A program made the translations under genes and the position numbers. The notes beneath the pieces were generated by a model. That model ran no database searches. It saw only the letters and a program-made list of their open reading frames with translations, and was not told where the DNA came from. 64,000 nt of DNA from Poriferisodalis sp965226645 (GTDB lineage Bacteria; Actinomycetota; Acidimicrobiia; Acidimicrobiales; Poriferisodalaceae), in assembly GCA_965226645.1 (NCBI GenBank), contig CBDDDL010000001.1:620001-684000 (forward strand). The letters are read 5' to 3'. Shown in pieces: positions 26,299-35,065 of this stretch (within the stretch, counting starts at the first letter, position 1; each line of letters starts with the position of its first letter).

Positions 26299-26789
26299 TC
26301 AAACAGAATCCGTGTGCGGGCCGTCTTCGTTGCCGGGGAAGCTCTCGGCATCGAGCGTCGGCCTGAAGCGACGAGTGCCGCCCGGACCGCCTGAGCCGCC
26401 TGAGCCTGGAGGCCAGCCGGCGACGGTGATGCGCTTGGAGTAGCGGCGCATCAGCACTGAGCGCACGGCCATTCGGGTGGGCGGAAACAGCAGCAGCAGC
26501 CCGACTCCGTCGGTGATGAAGCCGGGCGTCAGCATCAGTGCACCGGCGAACAGGATGAGCAGCCCGTCCACCAGCTCGTTGCCCGGTATCTCGCCCTGTG
26601 CCATGCGGGTGCGGATCTGGTTCATCACGCCGAGTCCCTGAGCGCCGCACCATCCACGCGCCGACCACTGACACGACCAACAGCAGCACGATCGTTTGGC
26701 CGGCCCCGAGGCCACCGGCCACCTGCACGATCGACGTACAGCTCAAGCAGCGGCACCGACACAAGCAACAGGATCAGCACCGCAAGCAC
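26299..26789 (-). pseudogene. fxsA: FxsA-family membrane protein, two compensating frameshifts
   Basis: The reverse strand from a GTG at 26789 reads VLAVLILLLVSVPLLELYV (first membrane span). After one extra base near 26730 it continues VQVAGGLGAGQTIVLLLVVS and VVGAWMVRRSG. After a second extra base near 26640 it continues LGVMNQIRTRMAQGEIPGNE, then LVDGLLILFAGALMLTPGFI and TDGVGLLLLFPPTRMAVRSV. These are the normal FxsA (suppressor of F-exclusion of phage T7) membrane segments and the G-N-E-L-V-D-G motif, read in order. Only the two single-base insertions prevent one continuous protein of about 160 residues, so consensus error is as likely as inactivation. Confidence 0.8.
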
Positions 26790-26844
26790 GGCTCCCAGCG
26801 TACGAGAGCCTCCAGGCGTCGCTTTGCCGCGTGGGCTCGAACGA

Positions 26845-27330
26845 TCAGTCGCGCATGTCTTTGAGCAACAGCATCAGTGTCAGGTCGTCGATGGGCGAGG
26901 GCTCGAACCCGAAGTGGCCGTAGAAGCTGGCGGCTTGATCATCTTTGGCATGCACGAGCACGACTCGATGGCCCGTGATCTCGGCCACTTCCAGCGCCTT
27001 GAGCAGGAAGTGCTTGAGCAGCGCAGCGGCGAGCCCTGCGCCCTGGTGGTCGCGGTCGACCGCGAGGCGGCCCAGCAGCATCGCGGGAATCGGATCCGGC
27101 TGGTTGCGCGCCGCCCGCTTGGTGGCATCGGTGCGAGCAACGACGGCGGCGCTCGACGCGTAGAACGCGACGACGCGGGTGCCGTCGGTGATGACCCACG
27201 TTCGACTTGCACCTTCGCGCTGGTTGCGTGGAGCGTGCCGACGTAACCAGACATTCAGTGCGTCGTCACCGCAGTCGAAGTTGTTTGCGTCCGTGTGAGA
27301 GCGCCAGCAGTTGTGGACCCTGGTAACCAC
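26845..27330 (-). CDS. TacT-like GNAT acetyltransferase toxin
   Basis: This 161-residue GNAT protein has FDCGDDALNVWLRRHAPRNQ at its start, the conserved opening of TacT/AtaT-type aminoacyl-tRNA acetylase toxins, followed by WVITDGTRVVAFYASSAAVV. The acetyl-CoA motif is LLGRLAVDRDHQGAGLAAAL (R/Q-x-x-G-x-G/A), then RVVLVHAKDDQAASFYGHFG with the C-terminal catalytic Tyr and FEPSPIDDLTLMLLLKDM. Toxins of this family acetylate charged tRNAs and halt translation. It starts with GTG at 27330, immediately after the TGA of the DUF1778 antitoxin (no gap). The complete GNAT motif suggests activity. Confidence 0.88.
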   Translation of the reverse strand: MVTRVHNCWRSHTDANNFDCGDDALNVWLRRHAPRNQREGASRTWVITDGTRVVAFYASSAAVVARTDATKRAARNQPDPIPAMLLGRLAVDRDHQGAGLAAALLKHFLLKALEVAEITGHRVVLVHAKDDQAASFYGHFGFEPSPIDDLTLMLLLKDMRD

Positions 27331-27606
27331 TCACTCGGAGGCGTCGAGCACGGAGGGTTCGGCAAGCAGCGCCGCGATTCGGGGTTTGGGACTCGCAGGT
27401 CGGTCCAGAACTGCTTGCAATTCTGCCCACGCGTCGGGCGATACTGCGAACACGTGGCGGTCGGCGAGATCGTTGGCAGCCGACTCCACGGCGCAGTTGA
27501 CGACATACTCATTGAGCGACACCCCGGTGGCGTCGAGCACTCGGCGCACGATCGTGTCCTGCGCGGGCGTCACCCGCAGTGTCCAACGTTCTGACTTGAT
27601 GCTCAC
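27331..27606 (-). CDS. TacA-like DUF1778 antitoxin
   Basis: This 91-residue antitoxin has an RHH N-terminus (MSIKSERWTLRVTPAQDTIV) and the DUF1778 middle block LDATGVSLNEYVVNCAVESA. The C-terminal tail RHVFAVSPDAWAELQAVLDR is the part that in TacA-type proteins binds the GNAT toxin (F-x-L-x-x-x-x-W-x-x-F/L-x-x-x-L-D-R-P). It is directly upstream of the GNAT toxin. The GTG start at 27606 follows a perfect operator palindrome. Confidence 0.88.
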   Translation of the reverse strand: MSIKSERWTLRVTPAQDTIVRRVLDATGVSLNEYVVNCAVESAANDLADRHVFAVSPDAWAELQAVLDRPASPKPRIAALLAEPSVLDASE

Positions 27607-27613
27607 GGCAGAG

Positions 27614-27638
27614 GTTGTACGTCAATGTGACGTACAAC
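27614..27638. promoter_or_regulatory. Perfect 11-bp inverted repeat before tacA-like gene (operator)
   Basis: GTTGTACGTCA (27614-27624) and TGACGTACAAC (27628-27638) form a perfect inverted repeat with a three-base spacer, 7 bases upstream of the GTG start. DUF1778 antitoxins autorepress through RHH binding, and position and perfection make this the likely operator. Confidence 0.8.
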
Positions 27639-27742
27639 AAGGACCAGCTTCGGAAGCTCGGCTATGCATCGATCCGAGCGGGTACGCAACCTCGGCTATC
27701 GACATCCAGCGCGCGACGTCGAATGAAGGATCGGAGCGAAGC

Positions 27743-28574
27743 ATGAACACGATGATCGACAACAACGGCGTCCGTCTCGCGCTGGCCACGAACGGCGACG
27801 GACCGGACCTGTTGTTCGTCCACGGTCTCGGGAGCGCGCAGGTGCTCTGGTACCCCCTGATCGCCGCACTGCGTGACCGGTACACCTGCCGGAATCTCGA
27901 TCTGCGCGGTCACGGCGCGTCAAATCGGACGCCCGGCGCCTACACCCCGGAGGCCTACGCATCCGATGTCGCCACGGCCCAAGACCACATCGGCCACGCC
28001 ACCGTCGGGATCGGCCATTCGCTCGGCGGGATCTCGCTGGCACGGGTCGGCGCCGCCGGCCATCGGCATCTGGCGGCTGCGTACCTGCTGGACTCGTCGA
28101 TATTTTCTCCGCCGGGCGGCCGAACCGCCGTCACGGCAATTTTCGAGCCGCAGCTGGCGATGCTGCGCGAGTTCCAACCGCAGAACCGTCCGGTGGACGA
28201 CTACGAAGCCCGGCTCGCTGCGGCGCCGACACCGGCAGGAAGCACCAACCGAGACCTCATGGTGCCGAGCCAGTTCCGGGGCCGTGCCGAGTCGTTGTCT
28301 CAGCTCGATCCGGAGTGCATCGAGGTGGTGCTGGCCGGCGGGCTGCTCGCTGAGCACGTTCCGCCCGCCTTGAAGATCCCGCTGCGGGGTCATTGCCGCT
28401 GACCCCGATCTCGGCGCATCGTTCCGACCCGAGTACGCCGAACAGTTGCGTAAGCTGACCCCGCACGCGGAGATCGAGACGATGCACGGCGTCGGGCATC
28501 AGTTGATGATGATGCGCGGGTTCGACGACAAGGTTCGGGCGGACCTTGAGAGCTTCCTCGCACGCGTCTGCTGA
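27743..28574 (+). pseudogene. Alpha/beta hydrolase with a single-base frameshift near its 3' end
   Basis: The ATG at 27743 follows a GGAG ribosome-binding sequence and opens MNTMIDNNGVRLALATNGDG. DLLFVHGLGSAQVLWYPLIA (oxyanion hole), NLDLRGHGASNRTPGAYTPE and TVGIGHSLGGISLARVGAAG (nucleophile Ser in G-H-S-L-G-G) follow. After VPPALKIPLR near 28385 the continuous frame ends at 28402. Deleting one G from GGGG restores VIAADPDLGASFRPEYAEQL, then the catalytic His in ETMHGVGHQLMMMRGFD and FLARVC, with a TGA at 28572-28574. The acid and His of the triad are thus behind the indel. A homopolymer context makes a sequencing error plausible. Confidence 0.8.
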
Positions 28575-28611
28575 GAGGAATCAGCTCACGCGCGCCAAAT
28601 GCGCGTCGCTT

Positions 28612-28917
28612 TCAGAGGTCGAGGCCGATGGCTGCTATCGGTGTGGTCATCTGCATCTGGGGCGGTGAGGCCATGATCGGCATGAACGCCCCCATTGCCT
28701 GCTGCATGGCGGGGGTTTGGCCGTGGCCCTGCATCGACTCGGCGTTGGTCATGAGGGCGAAGAACCAGAACGTGTTCCCCTCGCCGCGGTGGTACGAATA
28801 GATCTCGACGCCGGGCTCCTCTTTGGCAGCTTCCACCATCGAGGCAAGCACTGCCTCCATTTCGTCGGCCTTGCCGTCCTGGCATTCGAAGCTGCCGATC
28901 ACCGCTGCCTTGCCCAT
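28612..28917 (-). CDS. Antibiotic-biosynthesis-monooxygenase-like (ABM) small protein
   Basis: This protein of about 101 residues has a ferredoxin-like ABM pattern: AVIGSFECQDGKADEMEAVL, then EEPGVEIYSYHRGEGNTFWF and FALMTNAESMQGHGQTPAMQ. The G-x-x-x-Y/S-Y-x-x-x-x-x-x-x-x-F/W-x-F/L core is typical of quinol-monooxygenase/YgiN-like enzymes or heme-degrading relatives. The ATG at 28917 is preceded by AAGGAGG and is better supported than the longer reading to 28959. The cofactor-free oxygenase role is inferred from the family. Confidence 0.75.
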   Translation of the reverse strand: MGKAAVIGSFECQDGKADEMEAVLASMVEAAKEEPGVEIYSYHRGEGNTFWFFALMTNAESMQGHGQTPAMQQAMGAFMPIMASPPQMQMTTPIAAIGLDL

Positions 28918-29047
28918 GAGTGCGCCTCCTTGGCGTGCGGTTCGTGTCGATGCGAGCACGATCGCGCGGGCATCTCTACCACGAACCGTGCTGATGAACG
29001 CAGGGCGGTGCCTGGCTCGGCTGTGTGTGGTTCGAGAGGGCTGACGG

Positions 29048-29410
29048 TCAGGCGCGCCAGTCGGCTGGGTCGACGTCGTCGTCGAGGGTCAGGAATACCA
29101 TCGTGGCGCCGTCGGGGACGAAGCGGGACTTGTGGCCCCCGCCGGTGACGTCGTCGGCCAGCAGGGCGTCGCCGGTAGCAATCCGGCGGATCGTGCCGTC
29201 GCCGGCCTCGACTTCCAGATCGCCGCCGAGCGGGATCACGAACTGGCGACGAGGCGCGTTGTGGAAGTCCATGTCCAGCGCCGGCTGCTCGGACCGGAAG
29301 AAGGCGCCGCTCACCGGCACCACGGCGGTTTCGACACCGCGCTCGCGCTGAGTGCTCGCAATCTCCAGATCTTCAAATGTCGTCTGGCCGTCGGCGCCGT
29401 GCGCATCCAT
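29048..29410 (-). CDS. Cupin-fold protein
   Basis: This 120-residue single cupin domain has MDFHNAPRRQFVIPLGGDLE (N-terminal half of the cupin motif with His, then P-R-R-Q-F) and LADDVTGGGHKSRFVPDGAT (second motif with the metal His). The order and spacing match small cupins annotated as metal-binding or cupin_2 proteins. The role is unknown. It lies just downstream of and co-directional with a large amidase gene, and 130 bases separate it from the ABM gene. Confidence 0.72.
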   Translation of the reverse strand: MDAHGADGQTTFEDLEIASTQRERGVETAVVPVSGAFFRSEQPALDMDFHNAPRRQFVIPLGGDLEVEAGDGTIRRIATGDALLADDVTGGGHKSRFVPDGATMVFLTLDDDVDPADWRA

Positions 29411-29521
29411 GTGATCTTCATCGAGCGATCTCCCTGCTCTGTGTCGGCCCCTGTTTCGGCCGTTGTGTCGACCTGTTGTGTCGTCCCGGTTGGGGCTGTC
29501 CTGCTGTGCAGTCGGATTGTC

Positions 29522-30913
29522 TCAGCCACCGGCCCACAGCGGCGGGGTCGGCATCGGGCCTCGCGCTGCCTCGTACGCCGCGGCCAATGCGAGCGACAGC
29601 GTCTCGTCGCCGCCGCGGCACATAAACTGCATCGACGTCGGTAGGCCGCCCGGCGACACACCGGTCGGCACGGTTGTGCCGCACAGGGCGAGGAAATTGG
29701 CCGCTCGGGTGAATAGCGCCGGGGTGTTCGTCTCATCGGCCTCGTCTACGGGCAGCGGCAGCATCGGCGTGGTCGGGGTCACCATCGCGTCGAAACCCTC
29801 GAACGCCGTCGCGAACTCGGCGAGGTCGATGCGCCGCTGCAGCGTCGCCGCGATGTAGTCGGCCGCCGAGATCTTCGCCCCCGGCAGAACCCGAGCCCGC
29901 ACGCGCTCATCCACCTTCGAGTTCGGGTCCTCCATCAGCTCGCCGTAGTAGTGGTACGACTCCGCCGTGACGATGTTGAACCTGGTGTTCTTCAGCTCCT
30001 CGAACGACGTCGGTAGATCGAAGGGCACCACGTCGGCACCCTGGCCGGCCAGCACTTCGAGCGCAGCGTCATAGGCAGCGAGCTGGGCGGCATCCACGCC
30101 AACGCGCTCGTCGTCGGTCAAGCAACCGATGCGCCGACCTGCCATCCCCGCCTGCAGCGACCCATAACGACCGGTGCCGGCCCGCCAGTCGTGTTCAACC
30201 TCGGCGGGCGAGGTGCCCAACAAGGCGTCGAACATCAGCGCCGCATCCAGCACCGACCGGGTCAGCGGCCCCGGTGTGTCCAGCGTGTGCGACAGCGGAA
30301 CGATCCCGTCGATCGGCAAGAGGCCCTCGGTGGTCTTCAGCCCGACGATCCCGCACAGGGCTGCGGGCAGTCGCACCGAGCCGCCGGTGTCAGTGCCCAC
30401 CGCACACGTCGCCATGCCCGACGACACCGCCGCGCCCGAACCCGACGACGAGCCGCCCGGCGTGCGCGCAACCTCCGGGTCCCACGGATTCCACGGAGTG
30501 CCCATGTGCTGGTTGGTGCCCCAGCCGCCCATCGCAAACTCGACGGTCTTGGTCTTGCCGAGCAGGATTCCGCCAGCATCGAGCAAGCGCTGCGCAATCG
30601 TTGCGGTCGCCGGCGAGATCCGATCGGCCCACTCCGCGCAGCCCGCGGTCGTGACCCGACCCTCGACGTCCACGATGTCCTTCAACGCGAACGGCACCCC
30701 CCAGAACGGCCCCAGCGGCTCACCCCCCGCCAGCGCAAGCGCCATCTCTGCAGCCTGCGCGGCCGCCCGTGCCTCGTCCGCGTACACGGCCTGCCAGGCG
30801 CCGACCCGCCCGTCCAGCGCCGCAATGGCAGCCAGGCATTCCTCGGTGGCCTCGACCGGGCTGCGCGATCCATCCCGATACCCCGCCGCCAGCTCGGCAA
30901 TCGTCGCCGTCAT
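29522..30913 (-). CDS. Amidase-signature hydrolase
   Basis: This 463-residue enzyme of the amidase signature family has the catalytic Lys in GVPFALKDIVDVEGRVTTA, then TPGGSSSGSGAAVSSGMATC with the bridging Ser, and TDTGGSVRLPAALCGIVGLK with the nucleophile Ser in the G-S-V-R context. The Ser-cisSer-Lys triad is complete. The protein is similar in length to GatA and aryl-acylamidases but lacks a GatB/GatC neighbourhood, so it is more likely a catabolic amidase. Its substrate cannot be inferred. It is transcribed with the cupin and ABM genes in the same direction. Confidence 0.9.
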   Translation of the reverse strand: MTATIAELAAGYRDGSRSPVEATEECLAAIAALDGRVGAWQAVYADEARAAAQAAEMALALAGGEPLGPFWGVPFALKDIVDVEGRVTTAGCAEWADRISPATATIAQRLLDAGGILLGKTKTVEFAMGGWGTNQHMGTPWNPWDPEVARTPGGSSSGSGAAVSSGMATCAVGTDTGGSVRLPAALCGIVGLKTTEGLLPIDGIVPLSHTLDTPGPLTRSVLDAALMFDALLGTSPAEVEHDWRAGTGRYGSLQAGMAGRRIGCLTDDERVGVDAAQLAAYDAALEVLAGQGADVVPFDLPTSFEELKNTRFNIVTAESYHYYGELMEDPNSKVDERVRARVLPGAKISAADYIAATLQRRIDLAEFATAFEGFDAMVTPTTPMLPLPVDEADETNTPALFTRAANFLALCGTTVPTGVSPGGLPTSMQFMCRGGDETLSLALAAAYEAARGPMPTPPLWAGG

Positions 30914-30986
30914 GCAACCCCCTCGATCGCAGAGCGCAGTCTCGCGCCCGGCGCCCCGTCTCGCGCTATGGCTCGTGCCAGGTGAC

Positions 30987-31709
30987 TCAGCCTGCTTCGG
31001 GGTCTTGCTCCTTGGCGTTGGGGAGCTGCTGCCAGGTTTCGGGCAGGTTGCCGATGGCGGGCAGGCCGTCGTTGTCTCGCAGCATCTTCGCTGTGTGCAT
31101 CAGGTTCCACGACATGAATGTGGTGTTGCGGTTGGTGAAGTCGTTGTCGTAGCCCTCGTGGCCGCCGTCGGGGCGGGGGTCGCCGTAGCTGGGGCCGGGG
31201 CCGGCTTCGCCCAGCCAGGCGCAGTCGGCCTGCGGCGGGACCGTGTAGCCGATGTGCGACATGGCGTACAGCAGGTCCATGGCGCAGGCCTTGGCCCCGT
31301 CCTCGTTGCCGGTGATGATGCAGCCCGCCGTCTTGCCGTAGTACAGGTACTGGCCTTTGGCGTTGCGGTCGCCGCTGTAGGCGTACATGCGCTCTACCAC
31401 CAGCGTCGCCACGCTCGACTTCACGCCCAGCCAGATCGGCGTGCCGATCACAAAGATGTCGGCCTCCATGATCCTGGCGTGGATCTGCGGCCAATCGTCA
31501 GCGATGCCGTTGACGGTCTGGTCTTTCTCCATGCCGAAGGCGATGGTGTGCTCGAGGGCATGGATGATCTCGACGTCAACGCCCTGCGTGCGCATGACCC
31601 CGGCGGCGCGGTTGATCAGCCGCCTGGTATGGGACTGTGCCGGGTCGTACTTGATCGAACAGTTGACGAACAGCGCCCGCAGGCCGCTGAAGTCGGGAAG
31701 GTCGTCCAT
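30987..31709 (-). CDS. Flavodoxin-fold NADPH-dependent FMN reductase-like protein
   Basis: This 240-residue flavoprotein has LRALFVNCSIKYDPAQSHTR (first FMN loop), IFVIGTPIWLGVKSSVATLV (G-T-P-I-W loop) and AGCIITGNEDGAKACAMDLL (third loop). It then contains a longer C-terminal region with FMSWNLMHTAKML. This pattern matches flavodoxin-family NAD(P)H oxidoreductases of the iron-sulfur flavoprotein-like group. The ATG at 31709 (MDDLPDFSG) is preceded by GAGGACGAG; the ORF reaches 31904 but the extension is not conserved. Function inferred from family: electron transfer to a quinone or flavin substrate. Confidence 0.8.
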   Translation of the reverse strand: MDDLPDFSGLRALFVNCSIKYDPAQSHTRRLINRAAGVMRTQGVDVEIIHALEHTIAFGMEKDQTVNGIADDWPQIHARIMEADIFVIGTPIWLGVKSSVATLVVERMYAYSGDRNAKGQYLYYGKTAGCIITGNEDGAKACAMDLLYAMSHIGYTVPPQADCAWLGEAGPGPSYGDPRPDGGHEGYDNDFTNRNTTFMSWNLMHTAKMLRDNDGLPAIGNLPETWQQLPNAKEQDPEAG

Positions 31710-31962
31710 GGCGCTCGTCCTCGTTCGGTGCCCCTGGGCGACGGTCATCGCACGCCGCCCTGCGAGCGCCAATGTAGATCTGGCGCATTCCCTGGCGGAC
31801 GCGACCCGCGGATCACCAAGTTCGTGCGTCACCCGGGGATCGTCCGAAGCGTGCGGTGAGCGCTGGCTCGCACGATTGCCGGTGCGTTGGGCCGGGCTCG
31901 ACAATCGAGCCGACTGCTAGCTTCGCAGCGGGTGGTGCAGCCACCCTTGGGGGAGGCCGGCG

Positions 31963-32376
31963 ATGACCAGCACAGAGGCCGACGGAGCCCAGATTTCTGC
32001 TGGCGGCGCCGCGTGGCTGTGGGCACTCACACTCGGCGTGGGCATGGCGATCCTGTTCGCTCTCACCCAATGGGGTGTCCTCGACGATGTGCCGGCGTCC
32101 GACGTCACCGCCATCGCAATCGGCACAAGCAACGCCGTCGGAATCGTCGCGATCGGCGGATGGAACGCGATCGGCGTGGTGGCAATCGGTGGTGCCAACT
32201 CCATCGGCGTGGTCACCATCGGTGGACTGAACAGCATCGGCCTCATCTCGGTGGGCGGATTGAACTCCTCGGGCCTGATCACTCTCGGCGGACTCAACTC
32301 CATGGCTGCAATCCGGGGGGTTCGGGTGCTTCGGTGGTCCCCGACGATGATCCGCCGCGGCAACTTGACCTGTTAG
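31963..32376 (+). CDS. Membrane-anchored protein with six 11-residue glycine/isoleucine repeats
   Basis: This 137-residue protein is preceded by a good ribosome-binding site (GGGGGAGG). Residues 15-41 form one membrane span (AAWLWALTLGVGMAILFALT). Residues 50-115 are six tandem 11-residue units such as IVAIGGWNAIG, VVAIGGANSIG, VVTIGGLNSIG and LISVGGLNSSG. These resemble a beta-solenoid of the I-G-x-x-N-x-x-G-x-x-x type. The last 20 residues (VRVLRWSPTMIRRGNLTC) are basic. I know similar repeat proteins only as uncharacterised. The repeat number probably varies between strains. It stands alone, with a divergent flavoprotein gene on its 5' side. Confidence 0.8.
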   Translation: MTSTEADGAQISAGGAAWLWALTLGVGMAILFALTQWGVLDDVPASDVTAIAIGTSNAVGIVAIGGWNAIGVVAIGGANSIGVVTIGGLNSIGLISVGGLNSSGLITLGGLNSMAAIRGVRVLRWSPTMIRRGNLTC

Positions 32377-32536
32377 AGGCCGAGCGGATCGGCAGCGAAT
32401 CGTCGGCACGAGCGCGACGCCGACAGCGAGGCCGTGGCCCGAGCGGCCCGTGAGCGCAGCGAACAAGAGCGGGAGACAAATGGCTTCACCACACAGACCG
32501 TCACCTATTCGCTTGACCTGTTAGCTGCGGGCGGAA

Positions 32537-33721
32537 ATGTCGACCGGACTGGGACCGCTGGCGGGCATTCGCGTCGTCGAGATTGCCACCTTCATCGCCG
32601 CGCCCGGAGGGACGTACCTGTTGGCGTCTCAGGGCGCAGACGTCATCAAGGTTGAGGACACCGTGGTCGGCGATCCTCTGCGGCTGTTCGGGTCGAGCCG
32701 CAACGGCATGTCGGGCTGGTTCGCCAACATCAACGCCGGCAAGCGCTCGCTGTGCATGGACATCGCCTCGCCGACGGGGCGAGAGATCATGGCTGACTTG
32801 CTTGCGACCGCCGACATCTTCGTGCAGGCGTACCGGCCGGGTGTGGCCGAACGGCTCGGCATCGGCGAGGCCGACGTGCGCAAGCAAAACCCGAACGTGA
32901 TCTACGTGTCGATCAGCGGCTTCGGCGGCGACGGCCCATACTCGGCGCGCCCCGCGTACGACGCGGTCATCCAGGCCTGGTCGGGCATCGCCAGCGTGCA
33001 GGGCGGCAACGCCGAACCGCAGTTTGTTCGCAGCTTCATCCCCGACAAGGTCACGTCGCTGACGTGGACCCAGGCAGTGTGCGCCGCGCTGTACGCACGA
33101 GAGCGCACCGGCCACGGCGAGCACGTCGAGCTTTCCCTGCTGGACGCCGCGGTCAGCTTCATGTGGCCGGACGCGATGATGGACCACACCGTGCTGGCCG
33201 ACGACGCCGACCACCGCCCCAACCTGCTCGGCGACTACCGGCTGCTGGGCTGCCGTGACGGCTACGTGGCAGTCATGCCGCTCACCGACAGGCACTGGAA
33301 AGGCGTGGCTGACGCGTTCGACCGGCCCGACCTGCTCACCGACCCTCGCTTCGCCGAAGCCGCGCCGAGGGCGGCGCACTTCGGTGAGATGCTCGACGTG
33401 CTCGGCGAAGTGGTGGCCGACGTGGCCCGTGACGACGTGGTCGAGCGGCTCATTGCTGCCGACGTGCCGGTGGCGCCGGCGCTGCGACCCGGCGAGGTGC
33501 CAGCCGACGCGCAGGTGCAGCACTCAGGAGTCATCCGCGAGGTCGACCACCCCGTCGTAGGCCGGATGCGCCAACACCGCCCCGCCGCACGGTTCGCGGG
33601 CGACATGCCCGAGCTGCGCCACTCTGTGCAACGCGGCGCCGACACCGATGCAATCCTTGCTGAGATGGGCAGGACACCCGAATCCATTGCCGAGTTGCGC
33701 GCGGAAGGAGTGGTGCGATGA
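32537..33721 (+). CDS. Class III CoA-transferase (CaiB/BaiF family)
   Basis: This 394-residue CoA-transferase has LGPLAGIRVVEIATFIAAPG at its start, then ADVIKVEDTVVGDPLRLF (the usual G-A-x-V-I-K-V-E) and DIASPTGREIMADLLATADI. VYVSISGFGGDGPYSARPAY follows with the catalytic Asp in DAVIQAWSG, then ERTGHGEHVELSLLDAAV. The family transfers CoA between acyl-CoA and a free acid such as carnitine, oxalate or bile acids. The substrate is unknown here. The ATG at 32537 lacks a strong ribosome-binding site. It overlaps the next gene by four bases (ATGA), forming a two-gene operon. Confidence 0.92.
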   Translation: MSTGLGPLAGIRVVEIATFIAAPGGTYLLASQGADVIKVEDTVVGDPLRLFGSSRNGMSGWFANINAGKRSLCMDIASPTGREIMADLLATADIFVQAYRPGVAERLGIGEADVRKQNPNVIYVSISGFGGDGPYSARPAYDAVIQAWSGIASVQGGNAEPQFVRSFIPDKVTSLTWTQAVCAALYARERTGHGEHVELSLLDAAVSFMWPDAMMDHTVLADDADHRPNLLGDYRLLGCRDGYVAVMPLTDRHWKGVADAFDRPDLLTDPRFAEAAPRAAHFGEMLDVLGEVVADVARDDVVERLIAADVPVAPALRPGEVPADAQVQHSGVIREVDHPVVGRMRQHRPAARFAGDMPELRHSVQRGADTDAILAEMGRTPESIAELRAEGVVR

Positions 33722-34911
33722 CCGCCACCGACGTGACAGGTTCGGTGTCCTCGAACGGTTCAGGCCGGGATCTCCGCATCGACGAACAAACCGGTGCGGT
33801 GCTGGCCACCCACGCTGCGTGGAATGAGGCGAACCGCCGGCTGGCCGAGGGTGCCATGACCGCACTGCGCGACGCCGGCGCGTTGCGACTGCTGGTGCCC
33901 GAGCGCGCCGGAGGGGACGAGCGGGAATTCGCCGACATGGTCGCCAACGTGCGCGAGGCCGCCCTCTACGACGGCGCCGCGGCCTGGGTGCTGATGGTGC
34001 TGGTCGGGCACAGCTGGATGCTCGGCTCGATGACAGAGGAACTCCAGGACGAGGTGTACGGGGTCGATCCCGACGCGATCGTGCCGGGTTCGCTGGCGCC
34101 GGTCGGCTCGGCCACCGAATGCGACGGCGGGTGGCTCGTCGATGGCCGCTGGCCGTTCACCAGCGGTGCGTTCTGGGGCAAGTGGTTCCTGCTGGGTTCC
34201 CAGGTGCTGGCCGAAGAGGAGCGGCCGCGCCTCATCCACGTGGTGATCCCGCGGGACGACATCGAGATCGACGACAACTGGTACGCAATCGGATTGCGCG
34301 GGACGGGCTCATGCGATGTGGTCGCAGACGGGGTATTCGTGCCGACGCACCGCACGGTCGACTCTGGCGATCTGCTCGGTGGCCGCTCGCCGTGGTCGAG
34401 CCGCCACCGCACCAACGTGTACCGCACACCGGTCCTGCCCGGGCTGGCCGTGCACGTGGCCGCGGCGGCACTCGGGCTTGCCCGCGCCGGGCTCGACGAT
34501 GCCGCCGACCGTCTCGGCACCCAAGACGACCGCTACATGGGTTCGCCGAAATCCAGACGGCCAGGCCTGCACATGCGCCTGGCCGAGTCGAACACCGAGG
34601 TGCGCGCGGCCGAGCTGCTCATCGACGACACGCTGGGGCTGTTGCGCCAAGCTGCCGACGGGGCCGATTCCAAGCAGCTGCGGGCGCAGGCGAAGTACCA
34701 AGGCAGCTACGCCATCGAGCTGTGCCGCCGGTCACTCGACCGTGTCACCACAGCGGCCGGCGGGCGAGCCGTGTTCGACGGCAGCCGGTTGCAGCAGACG
34801 TTCCGTGACGTGACGATGGCCAGCCAGCACCAGGTTGCCGATCTCGACACGGTCGGCGAGGCGTACGGCCGCACCCGCCTCGGCATGGACCCGGGCGCCC
34901 ATCCGTTGTAG
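33718..34911 (+). CDS. Acyl-CoA dehydrogenase-fold flavin-dependent monooxygenase (HsaA-like group)
   Basis: This 397-residue protein shows the acyl-CoA-dehydrogenase fold: GALRLLVPERAGGDEREFAD, GAAAWVLMVLVGHSWMLGSM, and FTSGAFWGKWFLLGSQVL (the W-x-F-x-S-G segment of group D flavin monooxygenases). The FMN-region TGSCDVVADGVFVPTHRTVD and AVFDGSRLQQTFRDVTMASQ also fit. There is no clear catalytic Glu of true dehydrogenases. The group includes HsaA and 4-hydroxyphenylacetate hydroxylases, which need a separate flavin reductase. It overlaps the CoA-transferase gene and probably acts on a related CoA or aromatic intermediate. Confidence 0.85.
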   Translation: MTATDVTGSVSSNGSGRDLRIDEQTGAVLATHAAWNEANRRLAEGAMTALRDAGALRLLVPERAGGDEREFADMVANVREAALYDGAAAWVLMVLVGHSWMLGSMTEELQDEVYGVDPDAIVPGSLAPVGSATECDGGWLVDGRWPFTSGAFWGKWFLLGSQVLAEEERPRLIHVVIPRDDIEIDDNWYAIGLRGTGSCDVVADGVFVPTHRTVDSGDLLGGRSPWSSRHRTNVYRTPVLPGLAVHVAAAALGLARAGLDDAADRLGTQDDRYMGSPKSRRPGLHMRLAESNTEVRAAELLIDDTLGLLRQAADGADSKQLRAQAKYQGSYAIELCRRSLDRVTTAAGGRAVFDGSRLQQTFRDVTMASQHQVADLDTVGEAYGRTRLGMDPGAHPL

Positions 34912-35065
34912 CTCGGCTGTTCACGGCCGGTATCAGAAAGCCGCGAACGCGAACCGACAACGCGACATATGTGACCGGCCGCGGACATGAACTACTGAGA
35001 TACTGGCCGAAGGCCGGAACGTGTCCGCGGCGCGGAGCACATCGTGTCGCCCTTCCGGCAGGGAG

